Shown here in pieces: positions 44,008 to 55,600 of a stretch of 64,000 bases of DNA. Within the stretch, counting starts at the first letter, position 1. Each line of letters starts with the position of its first letter. This DNA is from Paractinoplanes durhamensis (GTDB lineage: Bacteria; Actinomycetota; Actinomycetes; Mycobacteriales; Micromonosporaceae), in contig NZ_BOML01000017.1 of the NCBI RefSeq assembly GCF_016862175.1, positions 20,339 through 84,338 on the forward strand, given 5' to 3'. A program made the translations under genes and the position numbers. The notes under the pieces are model-generated. The model did no database searches. It was not told the DNA's origin and saw only the letters and a list, made by a program, of their open reading frames with translations.

Positions 44008-46410
44008 TCAGTGGTCGACCGGCAGGTCTTTGACGGCCCAGCTCTGGTTGGCGGTCGCGCCGAGCGTGAACGAGACCGTCCCGCCGCGCTGCACGAACGA
44101 CTCCGGCAGCCACGATCGACCGAGCGTGCCGCCGTTGAGCGTCACCTTCTGCACGTACGTCTCGGTGGTGTCGGCATTGACCACAAGGCGAACGCCGTTG
44201 CTGCGGGTGAGCACCACCCGGGTGAAGACCGGCGACCCGAGCAGCATCTCGGCCCGCCCCGGCACCTGCGGGAAGAAGCCCATCGCCGCGAACACGTACC
44301 AGGCGCTCATCGTGCCCAGGTCGTCGTTGCCGGGCAGCCCCGACGGCCCGACCCCGTACGCCGTGTCGACGACCTGCCGCACCGTGGCCTGCGTCTTCCA
44401 CGGCTGCCCGAGTCCGTTGTAGAGCCACGGCGCGTGAATGCCGGGTTCGTTGGTCGGGTCGTAGCGAAGAGCGTTCCCGCCGAGCACCGCCCAGTTCCCG
44501 TTCTCGTCGTGGAAGAACCCGTCGAGCCGGGTGGCCGCGGCCGGCCGCCCACCCATCAGCGCCGCGAGCCCGGAAACGTCCTGCGGCACCATCCAGGTGT
44601 AGGTAGCGCTCGACCCCTGGGCGAACCCGGCATCGGTCGACGGCGTGAACCCGGTCTGCCAGCTACCGTCCGCTTTCCGCGCGGCCTGATACCCGACCGC
44701 GGTGTTGAAGGTGTTCTTCCAGTAGTCCCCGCGCGGCAGCAGCTGCCGATACAGATCGTGACGACCGGCCCGCTGCGCCCACATCGCGAGCGAGAAGTCG
44801 GCGAGCGAGTTCTCGAGCGTCTCGGCCGCCCCGCCCCAGCAGTGGCAGATGTCGTTGGCCGCGTACTTCAGCGCCAGATAGGTGTTCAGCGTCGGCCGCT
44901 GCCCGGTGCACTGCCCCGGGCAGCCGGCGTCGGAGAGCGCATCCGCGTTCTGCACGGTCGCCTGCCTGACCAGCGAATCGAGCGCCTCGCCGGTGGCGAA
45001 GTTGCGCACCCCCATCGCGTACCAGGTGGCCAGCGTGGGCGCCGCCGGATCGCCGGTCATCACATGCGTCGGCGCCCCGAGATGCAGCCACCGGTCCCAG
45101 ATCCCGTTGTTCTGCGCCGCGAAGTCCATCATGGACGTCGCCATGTCGCCCGCCACGTCCGGCCGCAGCAGCCCCAGCAACTGGATCTGTGCCCGATACT
45201 GATCCCAGCCGGAGAACGTGCCGTAAGCGGCCGACTGCCCCGCCCGGATCGTGTGCACCTGCATGTCGGCCCCGAGATACCGCCCGTCGAGATCACTGAG
45301 CGTCTGCGGCTGCATGAGGCTGTGATAGACCGACGTGTAGAACGCGGTGGTCCGCGCGGCCGTCCCGCCACCGACCCCGATCCGCTTCAGCTCGGTGTTC
45401 CACGCATCCCGCGCCTGCAGCGCGATCTCACCCGGCGTCGCTTGCGCCGAGATCTCGGCGTCACGGTTGGCGACGGCTCCGCCGAGGCTTGTGTACGAGA
45501 TACCGACGCGCATTCTGACGTCCGCGTCACTGCTGGTGTCGAAGCCGACCCAGCCCCCCGATCCGCGCCCGGCCCGGTCGGCCCCGGTCAGATAACCCTC
45601 GCCACCGGTCGCCGTGGTCCCGCCCGGCGTGAGCGTGCTGTTCTGCCAGGTCCCGGTGCTCGCGAAGTCCCGGTCGAAGACCGCACTGAAGTAGATCCGG
45701 TAGTAGGACCGCCGGTCCGGGTTGTTGGCGCCACCGCCGTTGCCGCGCCGCCCGCAGAACCCGCCGGTCAGCACCGACCCGGTCACGGTCCGGGTGGCGG
45801 GGTCGATGGTGACGTCCGCGTTCTCGCTGCCGTTGAGCGAGTTGGACGTGCGGAACAGCAGGTTGGCGGCCGACCCGGCGGGAAAGGTGAAGTCGGCGAT
45901 CCCGGCCCGGGTGGTGACGGCGAGGTCGGTGCGCACGCCCGAGTCGAGGGTGACGGTGTAGCGCCCCGGTGCCGCGGTTTCGTTCGCGTGACTGTAGGTG
46001 CCGATGTACTTGGCGTCCTTGGTGTCGGCGGTGGGGGAGGAGTCGACCACCCCGGCGTACGGCAGGATCGGCACGTCGCCCGCGGCGCCCGGGGCGCAAC
46101 CGGCCCCGTTGACATGGGTGAGGCTGAAGCCACGCAGCTTGGTGGTGTGGTATTCGTAGCCGTTCGCGGCGGGTGCGTTCGTCTGATCGCCGTTGGTGCC
46201 GGTGGGGCTCCAGGCGATCATCCCGAACGGCCGGGTGGCGCCCGGCCAGGTGTTGCCGCCGTGCGCGGTCCCGATGAACGGGTCCACATAGCTCGCCGGA
46301 TCGTCGACCAGCGGCACGGCGGCCGGTGCGGCCTCGGCGCCGGCGGCGATCGCGAGCACCCCGGCCAGGGTCGTCGCCAGGGCGCCGGCGAGCACGGCAC
46401 GTATCGACAT
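44008..46410 (-). CDS. Secreted GH92 alpha-mannosidase
   Basis: An 800-aa exported glycoside hydrolase family 92 enzyme (calcium-dependent exo-alpha-mannosidase family, mostly alpha-1,2). Signal peptide about residues 1-27. Conserved parts: YVDPFIGTAHGGNTWPGATR at the mature N-terminus, GFSLTHVNGAGC, YTSVYHSLMQPQTLSDLDGR, TFSGWDQYRAQIQLLGLL, NEPGIHAPWLYN near 653 and GLPGNDDLGTMSAWYVFAA near 691, which contains the conserved Asp pair and substrate contacts. Full length for the core family, with no added carbohydrate-binding module. Expected to trim mannose from yeast or fungal mannans or glycoproteins. A perfect palindrome lies 63 bp upstream of its start. Confidence 0.93.
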   Translation of the reverse strand: MSIRAVLAGALATTLAGVLAIAAGAEAAPAAVPLVDDPASYVDPFIGTAHGGNTWPGATRPFGMIAWSPTGTNGDQTNAPAANGYEYHTTKLRGFSLTHVNGAGCAPGAAGDVPILPYAGVVDSSPTADTKDAKYIGTYSHANETAAPGRYTVTLDSGVRTDLAVTTRAGIADFTFPAGSAANLLFRTSNSLNGSENADVTIDPATRTVTGSVLTGGFCGRRGNGGGANNPDRRSYYRIYFSAVFDRDFASTGTWQNSTLTPGGTTATGGEGYLTGADRAGRGSGGWVGFDTSSDADVRMRVGISYTSLGGAVANRDAEISAQATPGEIALQARDAWNTELKRIGVGGGTAARTTAFYTSVYHSLMQPQTLSDLDGRYLGADMQVHTIRAGQSAAYGTFSGWDQYRAQIQLLGLLRPDVAGDMATSMMDFAAQNNGIWDRWLHLGAPTHVMTGDPAAPTLATWYAMGVRNFATGEALDSLVRQATVQNADALSDAGCPGQCTGQRPTLNTYLALKYAANDICHCWGGAAETLENSLADFSLAMWAQRAGRHDLYRQLLPRGDYWKNTFNTAVGYQAARKADGSWQTGFTPSTDAGFAQGSSATYTWMVPQDVSGLAALMGGRPAAATRLDGFFHDENGNWAVLGGNALRYDPTNEPGIHAPWLYNGLGQPWKTQATVRQVVDTAYGVGPSGLPGNDDLGTMSAWYVFAAMGFFPQVPGRAEMLLGSPVFTRVVLTRSNGVRLVVNADTTETYVQKVTLNGGTLGRSWLPESFVQRGGTVSFTLGATANQSWAVKDLPVDH

Positions 46411-46614
46411 TCTTCGTCCTTTCGTAGGCCCGGCGCCGAACCTACGGGGGTGACGATGATCGTCGATCCACTTTCACGTGAAGGTTTCCTGACTGTTGTC
46501 GGAGGAATACTCTCGTCGCCCTCTGAACCTTCCGTAACAGGGCGGTCTGCGTAAATGTCAAGACATGAGGGAAAAGGAGGACTTTAACCGATCGAGTGAA
46601 CTTGAATACAGCTC
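46411..46614. promoter_or_regulatory. Divergent control region of GH92 and giant surface protein
   Basis: A 204-base interval between two divergent genes for exported proteins. It contains the perfect 10-base palindrome TTCACGTGAA at 46473-46482, within CTTTCACGTGAAGG, a plausible repressor operator, and a TGTC-AA-GACA inverted repeat at 46556-46565. A GGAGG at 46576-46580 is too far from the GTG at 46615 to serve it. The right half is relatively AT-rich and likely carries the promoter of the surface-protein operon. Confidence 0.5.
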
Positions 46615-49600
46615 GTGGTTACCCATCGGTCTCGTGGTCGCCGGTTGGCCGTTGCCGCAATCGCGGCGGTTGTCCTGGCTCTCGTGCTGCAGCCGACGCC
46701 GGCGGCGGCCGGCTCGATCACCACCTCGGCGCGGCTGCTGAACGGAAACATCAATCTGCTTTCGCTGGTCACCGCCGACCTCGGGGCTCTCAACCCGGGC
46801 CAGACGTGGACCACCGGGCAGAGTGCGCATTCCGGCAGCCTCGCGAAGGTGGGCCTGCTGCCCTCCTCGGTGCTCAACCTCGGTGCCGTTACCGAGACCG
46901 CCGGGCCGGCCACCAATGGAGGCATGGCCGAGGCGAAGACCGCCGGCCTCAGCCTCCTCGGCAGCAACGGCGTCACGACCGGCCCGATCACCGCCGGGTG
47001 CCAGATGACCAAACAGGACATCACCACGACGATGGAGATCGTCAACCTGCGGGTCGGCGGCGCCTCCAAGGTCGCGGCGACCGGCACGGTCGGCCTGGCC
47101 GTCCCGAACCTGCTGACGGTCGACGTCGACAAGCGGGTGGGCACGTACAGCAGCGGCACCGGCGAGTTGACCTACAACGTCAAGGCGATCGACGTCACGC
47201 TGCTCCAGGGCGCTCTGGGCCTGGTGGCCAACGGCAATCTCACCGTCGCCGAGGCGCAGTGCAAGGGCATCGTGAAGCTGGGCTCGATCTCCACCAGCAA
47301 GGCCTCGCTCGCGCCCGGCGAGTCGGGCACCCCCAAGGTCATCGTCACCAACACCGGCGACATCGCCGCCCCCAACACCACCATCACGATCCCGCTGCCG
47401 GGTTCGCAGTACGCCCTGGCCGGCCTGCCGACGGTCACCGGCGGTGGCACCTGCGAGATCCTGACCACCGCCGTGAAATGCACGGGCGTGACCGTGCCCG
47501 GTGGCGGCAGCGCCGAAGTCTCGCTGCCGGTCACGCTCGCGTCGTCGGCCGGCGCCGGGGCCGCGTCCTGGTCGCCCACCGGCATCAACGCGAGCAGCGT
47601 GCCGATCCCGCAGTCGCCGGCCACGGTGATCTCCGCCCCGTCCGGCTCCGGCCTGCTGGTCGACCCGCAGGCCCCGGTCACCAAGAGCGGCACGGTCACC
47701 GTCAACGCGACCACGCTCGGCGCCGGCAAGACCGGCGCGCCCTCGGTGAGCATCACCAACGACGGCCCGTCCGACGCGAGCGCGACCGTGACCATCCCGA
47801 TCACCTCGCCGCCCGGCGGTGTCGAGGTGGTCAGCGCCGCGGTCGGCAGCAAGGCCTGCACGGTCACCCGCAACGTCAGCATCGTCTGCACCGGGGTACC
47901 GGTGCCGGCCAAGGGCACCGCCCGGGTGGACATCAACACCTCGGCCGCGGTCACCACCACGCCCGGCGCCACCTGGGATCTCACCGGCATCACCGCCGAC
48001 CTGAACGGCAAGACGGTCACCGGTGCCGGCCGGCTGCTCACCATCGGCGCCCCGGACGTCAACCTCAACGGCGGCGTCATCATCCGCCCGGCGACCGCCA
48101 CCCCCGGCGGCCCGCAGGTCACCGCGACCGTGCGGGTCACCAACGCCGGCACCAGCAACGCCGGCCCGACCACGATCACACTGCCGGCCCCGCCGACCGG
48201 CTACACGGTCGGCACCGTCACCACCGACGGCGGCGGCACCTGCGCCACCACCAGCGCCAAGACCATCGTCTGCACCGGCGTCACGATCCCGGGCAGCACG
48301 AGCGGCGCCCGTACGGTCGTCGTCTCGATCCCGGTGACCGTCGCCGCCGGGGTGACCACCGACTGGACCGCGGCCGGCACGAGCCCGGTCACCGCCCAGG
48401 TCACCGGGGCGGACAGCGCCGCCACCGGCACCGCGACCGGCACGATCGTCTCGGCGGTGCCGAGCTACACCCTCGGCGTGCACGCGACCGGCCCGGCCGA
48501 CGGCACGGTCAGCCCGGGCGGGTCGACGAGCATGACCGTCGACATCGCCAACCAGGGCCCGTCGGACGCGGTCGGCGCCCAGTTCGTCGTGGTGGCGCCG
48601 CAGAACACCACCTTCGGCACCCTCGCCGACCCGGCGAAGACCGCCTGCACCGCGGTCGCCGGATCGGCCACCGCGCTGCGCTGCACGATGAACCTGACCG
48701 CCGGCGGCGCGGCCACCTCGCTGGTCCTCCCGCTGACCGTGGCCCAGCTCGCCAACCCGGCCACCCCGGTCGCCGGCGGTTGCGTCAGCCTCGACAACGA
48801 CACCGCCTGCGGCGGGACGAGCGACAAGGAGCTGCCCACCTTCACCCTGCGCACGCCGCTCGCCGGCCGGCTGGGCATCGACCTGGTGCCGGCCGCCGTC
48901 ACCAAGGGCAGCACCACCGCCGCCACCGGCCAGGTGAAGCTGACCTCCACCCAGGCCGAGACCGGCCTGAAGGTGACCATCCCGCTCGCCGACAAGCAGT
49001 CCTTCGTGATCGGCTCGGTCACCGGGCCGAGCGGCTCCACCTGCACCTACAACGCCACCGCGATCACCTGCACCGGTGTCAACCTGACCGCGAACACCCC
49101 GGCCACCATCGGCGTCAACATCACCGCGCCCTCGTCGGCCGCGAACGGGCTCACCTGGTCGCCCACGGTCACCGTCCTGGACGGGACCGACCCGGCCACC
49201 AAGAGCGGTCCGCTGGCCGGCACCGGCCCCGGCTACAACCTGTCGGCCACGGTGACCCCGCCCGCCGACGGCACCGTCCTGCCCGGCGGCACCACCGGTC
49301 TGCAGGTGGCGGTCACCAACGCGGCCGGCTCGTCGGCCGCCGCCCCGGCCGTCTTCACGGTGAACGCGCCGGCCGGAACCACCTTCGGCACACCGCTGCC
49401 CAGCGGCGCCATCACCTGCACCGCCAACGGCGCGAACACCCAGGTGACCTGTCAGCAGGCGCTCGCCGCCGGGGCCACCACCGGCCCGCTGACCTTCCCG
49501 CTCAAGATCGACGCCGGCGCCGACCCGGACGTCCCGGTCGCCGGCGGCTGCGTCGACCTCGACGGCATCACCGGCTGCGGCCCGGCCGACACCACCATCC

Positions 49601-52600
49601 CCACCTTCACCCTCAAGGTGCCGTTCGCGGCCCGTGCGGTGGTCACCGCCGACCAGGCCGCCGTCACCCCCGGTGACCAGGCCACCGCCACCGTCCACCT
49701 CAAGGCGGCACACGGCCCGCTGAACAACGTGACCGTCACGATCCCCACCGGCGGCCTGACCGGGACCGGCCTCACCATCGTCTCCGGCACCGGGCCGGCC
49801 GGCGCCAACTGCGACTTCACCGCGAGCCCGATCACCTGCGACCACGTGTCCGTGCTGGACGGTGCCACCGCCGACATCGGCCTGGTCGTCGCGGCACCGT
49901 CCAACGCCACCACCGGCACCACGTGGACCGCCACCGGGGTCACCGCCGCCCTCGGCACCGACAGCGTCAGCACCGACCTGACGCTCGCCGCGGTCGGCGC
50001 GGCCAAGCCCAAGATCGTCGCCACCTCGGTGACCCTCGGGTCGGCCACGCTGCTGCCCGGCGAGGCCACCACGCTCGACGTCGCCCTCACCAACCAGGGC
50101 CCGTCCGACGCGACCGGCGCCACGGTCAACCTGATCGCCCCGGCCGGCGCGACCTTCGGCACCGTCCCGGCCGGCAGCAACTGCGTGGCCAACGTCGCCA
50201 AGACCAAGCTGGCCTGCCCGGTCAGCCTGGCCAAGGGCGCGCCCTGGACCTACAGCTTCCCGCTCAGCGTCTCGGCCATCGCCATCCCCGGCGTCCCGCT
50301 CTCCGGCGGCTGCGTCGACCTGGACGGCAACAACCTCTGCACCGCGGCCGACGCGCCGATCCCGACGATCAGCGTCGGTACCCCGGCCCAGCACCGGATC
50401 ATCGTGGCCGTCCTCCCGGCCGCGGTGACGCCGGGCGACACCGGCACCGCCAAGGTCTCCATCACCTCGACCCAGGCCGAGACCGGCCTGAAGGTCACCA
50501 TCCCGCTCACCGGCATCCCGTCCGGTGTGGACGTCACCACCGCCACCTGGCCCACCGGCCACACCTGCACGGTGAACGCGGGCGTCAGCATCGTCTGCGA
50601 CCCGGTCGACCTGCCCACACCGGGCGTCCCGGTGGTCATCACGGCCGGCGTGAAGGCCGACCCGGACGCGGCGGCCGGCGTCTGGACGGCCGGCGGCATC
50701 ACCGTCGACGCCGGCAGCGGCAACGGCGGCGCCGCCACCGACAGCGCCGTGGTCGCGGTGATCAGTACCGCCAAGATCTCGCTCAGCGGCCTGGTCTCGG
50801 TCCCCACCGGCACCAAGGCGGGCGACACCGCCAACGTCAGCGTCACGATCGGCAACGCCGGCCCGTCCGACGCCAACGACGCGGTCGTCACGGTGACCGC
50901 GCCGACCGGCACCACGTTCGACACCCTGACCGCGCCGACGTCCGCCGACTGCACCCTGACCCTGCCCACCCTCGCGACGTGCAAGGTCGACGTGGCCGCG
51001 AACGGCACCCAGGGCTATCTGTTCCCGGTGCAGATCCCGGCCGACGCGGATGTCTTCGCACAGGTCAAGGGCGGCTGCATCGACCTCGACGGGGTGCCCG
51101 GTTGCGACCTGCCGATCACCCCGATCGACCTCGCGGTGTCGATCGGCCAGCGGGTCGCGGTCGGCGCGGCCGGGGCCACCCTCACCCCCGGCGACACCGG
51201 CGGCGCCGACGCGCAGGTGCGGATCACCGCGACCCACGACACCCTGAGCAGCGCCACCGTCGTCATCCCGCTCGCCCTGCCGGCCGGCATGCACCTCGGC
51301 ACGGTCACCCCGTCGGCCGGCACCTGCCAGATCAACGCCGGCGACGTGACCTGCAGCGGCATGACCGTCAGCGGCGGCACCACCGAGACCGTCACCCTGC
51401 ACCTGACCGCCGACGCCGACGTCGTGCCCGGCACCAGGTGGACCTCGACCGGTATCACCGTCACCGAGGGTTCGCTCACCACCGACCCGGTCAACCGGGT
51501 GCTGGCCACGGCCGGCGCCCGCAGGTTCACCCTCGCGCCCGCCATCACCACGCCCGCCGACGCCGAACCGGGCAAGGCCACGTCGTTCGACGTCCAGGTC
51601 ACCAACCAGGGCCCGTCCGCCGCCGCGAACGCCACGTTCAGCATCCTCGCCCCGGCCGGCACCACGTTCGGCGCCCTCGGCACCGCCACCGACGCCGACT
51701 GCGACGTGGTCAGCACCACCAAGGTCACCTGCACGGTGGCTTCGCTGGCCTCCGGCGCGGCCAAGACCTACACCCTGCCGCTGACCGTCGACGCGGCGGC
51801 CGGGCCGGGCAGCCAGCTGACCGGCGGGTGCTTCGACGGCGACAACAACGGCTACTGCACCACCGCGGCCGCGCCGCCCGACCAGAAGATTCCCGCCTTC
51901 GCGGTGGCGACGCCGTTCGCCAAGCAGATCACCGTGTCCACTTCGCCGTTCACCGGGAACACCGACGGCGACGCCCAACTGGTGATCAGCTCGGACCGAG
52001 CGCAGACCGGCCTCGTGGTGTTCATCCCCGCTCCCGCCCTCGGCACCGACGTGCTGCTCGACGCCGCGACTCCGCCGCGCTTTCCCCCCGCCAACGACTG
52101 CAACGTCAACTCTGACGGCAGCGCCCAGTGCGTCGGGGTCGATGTGGCCGGCCTCGGTGCCCCGACCACCATCACGATTCCGCTGACGGTCGCCGGCAGC
52201 GTCGGCGCCGGGGTGGTCTGGAACGCCACCGGGATCACCGTCAAGGACAGCAACGGCTCCACCGTCACCGCGAGCGGCGTTCTCTTCCGCGGCGCCAGCC
52301 CGGCCTACGACCTCGACGCCGCGGTGACCCCGCCGGCCAACGGCAGCGTGCTGCCCGGCGGCACCGCCTCGATCGCAGTGGCGATCACCAACGACAACGG
52401 AAGCGGCCCGGCCACCGACGCCCCGGTGATCGTCCGGGCGCCGGACGGCACCACCTTCGGCCCGCTCACCGGGACCACCGCGACCGCCTGCACCGTGGTC
52501 ATGCCGGACACGCTCTCCTGCAAGGCAAGCATCGCGGTCGGTGCTCCCGCGGTCACCTGGACCTTCCCGGTCCTGGTGCCGGCCGGCGCGGCCAGCCCGG

Positions 52601-55600
52601 TCACCGGCGGCTTCCTGGACCTCGACGGCGACGGCGTCAGCGATGAGGCCATTCCCGACTTCACCCTGGGTCAGCCGCTCGCCGACATCCTCACCGCCAC
52701 GGTGACGGCGACCGCCGCTCCCGCGCCGGGCGCCACGGTCACCAGCACCGGCACCGTCGACCTCAGCACCAGCGCCGCCCGCGGCGGCGTCACGGTCAGC
52801 TTCGACACCGCCGGCCGGCCGGCCGGGGTCGCCGTCTCCGGCGTCAAGCTCGACGGCGTCGACTGCACGATCACCGGCACCGTCGTGTCGTGCCCGGCCA
52901 CCGCCCTCGGCAGCACCCCGAAGACCCTCGCCGTCGCGATGACCGCGGCGGCCGACGCGAACCCGGGCGACACCTGGGCGCCGGTCATCACCCTCAAACA
53001 GGGCACCGACAGCGCGGTCGTGTACCAGACGCTGGCCACCGTCGACCCGGCCGACCGCAAGCTCGTGGTGAGCGTGAGCCAGCCCGGCGACGGCGTCGTG
53101 CTGCCGGGCGGCACCGCCTACCTCGGGGTCACCATGGCCAGCACCGGCCTGGCCGCCTACCCGGACGCCCGCGCCGAGTTCCGGGCGCCGAACGGCACCA
53201 GGTTCGCCACCCTCGACGTGCCCGCCTCGGACTACTGCACGCTGCTCTCCGACACCCTCGTCACCTGCACCGCCGACCTCGGCGTCGATGCGAAGTCGTT
53301 CACCCTCGGCCTGGTCGTCAGCTCCACCCAGGCGGGCGGCGCCACCATCAGCGGCGGCTGCGTCGACGTCGACCTCGACGGCGTCTGCGGCCCCGCCCCG
53401 GACGTCACCATCAAGGCGTTCCTGCTGGCCAAGCAGTTCCGTGAGCAGGCCCAGCTGAGCCTGGAGGCCGGCACCGTGGTGCCCGGCCGGAGCAGCACCG
53501 GCTATATCAGGATCGTCGCCGACCGGGCGCTGTCCGGGATGACCCTCACCATCCCCACCCACCCGCAGCCCGCCGACGGCTCCGAGTTGCCGGCCGGCTT
53601 CACCATCACCGCGGTCACCGACCCGAACGGCAACGCCGTCTGCACCCTCTCCGGCCAGATCACCTGCACCGGGGTGAAGGCGGACACCACCACCGACCGG
53701 CTGATCGCGGTCACGATCAGCGCGGACGCGTCGCTGGCGACCATGGTCAGCTGGAACCCGGTGGTCACCCTGACCGACACCTACGGCGGCACCAGCCAGG
53801 CCACCGGGACGCTGATGAGCACCGGCCCGGCCCAGACCGGCGTGACATACGACCTCAGCGCGCCGACCGGCACCATCTCGCCCGGCGAGGTCGCCGACCT
53901 GACCGTCACGGTGTCCAACACCGGCCCGTCCGACGCGACCGGCGTCGTCGCCCGGTTCCGCGCCCCGACCGGCACCATCTTCGACACCACCGCGCTGAGC
54001 ACCGGCTGCACCGCGGTCGGCACCACCGTGATCGACTGCACGGTCACCCTGGCGGCCGGCGCGACCCCGCTCACGTGGACCCTGCCGGTGCAGGTCCCGG
54101 CGAATGCCGACCCGGACAGCAAGCTCACCGGCGGCTGCCGGGACTCCGACCGGGACGGCGACTGCGACAACGACGACCAGCCGCTGCCCGAGGTGCACCT
54201 GACCCCGACGCTCGACCAGGCGATCACGGTCACCCCGACCGACCCGGCGATCGCCCCCGGCACCACCGTCCGGGCGGTCGTCCGGGTCGGCTCGACCCGG
54301 GCGATGGACAGGCTGACCGTCACCATCCCGCTGACCGGCCTGCCGGCCGGGATGACCGTCACCGCCGCCACCTCGACCGCCGGCACCTGCACCTTCGACG
54401 CCGGCCGGGCCAACGTGATCTGCACCGACTTCAAGGTCAGCAGCACGGCGGCCGTCGCGATCGTGCTCACCACCGCGGTGCGGGACAACACCACCCCGAG
54501 CCTCGACTGGCGGGCGGCGATCGCGATCGCCGACACCGACGGCGACTCGGTCACCCGGACCGTACGGGTCGCGCACGTCGGCGCCGCCGACACCAAGGTG
54601 ACGGTGACCGCCAAGCCGCCGGCCGACGGCACGCTCAAGGCCGGCGAGACCGGCCAGATCGAGGTCACCGCGGCCAACTCCGGCACCTCGTCCGCGGCCG
54701 GCCTGCAATATGCCGTCAAGGCCCCGACCGGCACCACGTTCCAGGCGCCGGTGCCCAGCTACTGCACGCTGACCAGCGCGACCCGGGTCGACTGCACCCT
54801 GGCCGTCGGCGGCAGCGGCCGGCTCATCTTCAACCTGCCGCTCAAGGTGGACGCCGCGGCCGACCCGGACGACCCGATCGACGGCGGCTGCGTCGACGGC
54901 GACGCCGACGGCTCCTGCAGCGGCACCGCCGACACCGCGATCGACGCCTTCCGGCTGACCGCGCCGTTCTCCGGCCGGGTCTCGATCGGCGGCACGGTCG
55001 TGTCCGTCACCCCCGGCCAGAGCGGCGCCGGCATCGTGGTGATCACTTCGGCGTCGGCGGTCGCGTCGGCGACCGTCACGATCCCGCTCGGCACGCTGCC
55101 CACCGGCTTCCGGGCCACCGCCGCGACCGGGCCGACCGGCTCGTCCTGCACGGTGACCACCAGCCAGGTCCAGTGCACCGCGGTCACCCTGGCCGGCGGC
55201 TCCACCACCAGGATCACCGTGACCACCACGGTCGGCGCGGCGGTCGCGCCCGCCGTCGTCTGGCACGCCACCGGCATCACCGTGGCCGCCGGTTCCGAGT
55301 CGGTCCAGGGTGACGTCGACCTGATCAGGTCGGGTGCCCGGGTCGCGAACGTCGGCTTCACGGTGACCGGCCCGACCGGCACGGTGGCGCCCGGCTCGAC
55401 GACCACGCTGACCGTCACCGGCGTCAACGCCGGCCCGTCGAACGCGGTCAACAGCACCGCCACCATCGTCGCGCCGAGCAACGCCACCTTCGGCACCCTG
55501 ACCGGCACCACCGCCACCGACTGCACGGTGGTCACCGCCACCCAGCTGTCCTGCACCTACAGCCTCCTGTCGGCGAACACGCTGACCTGGACGCTGCCGC

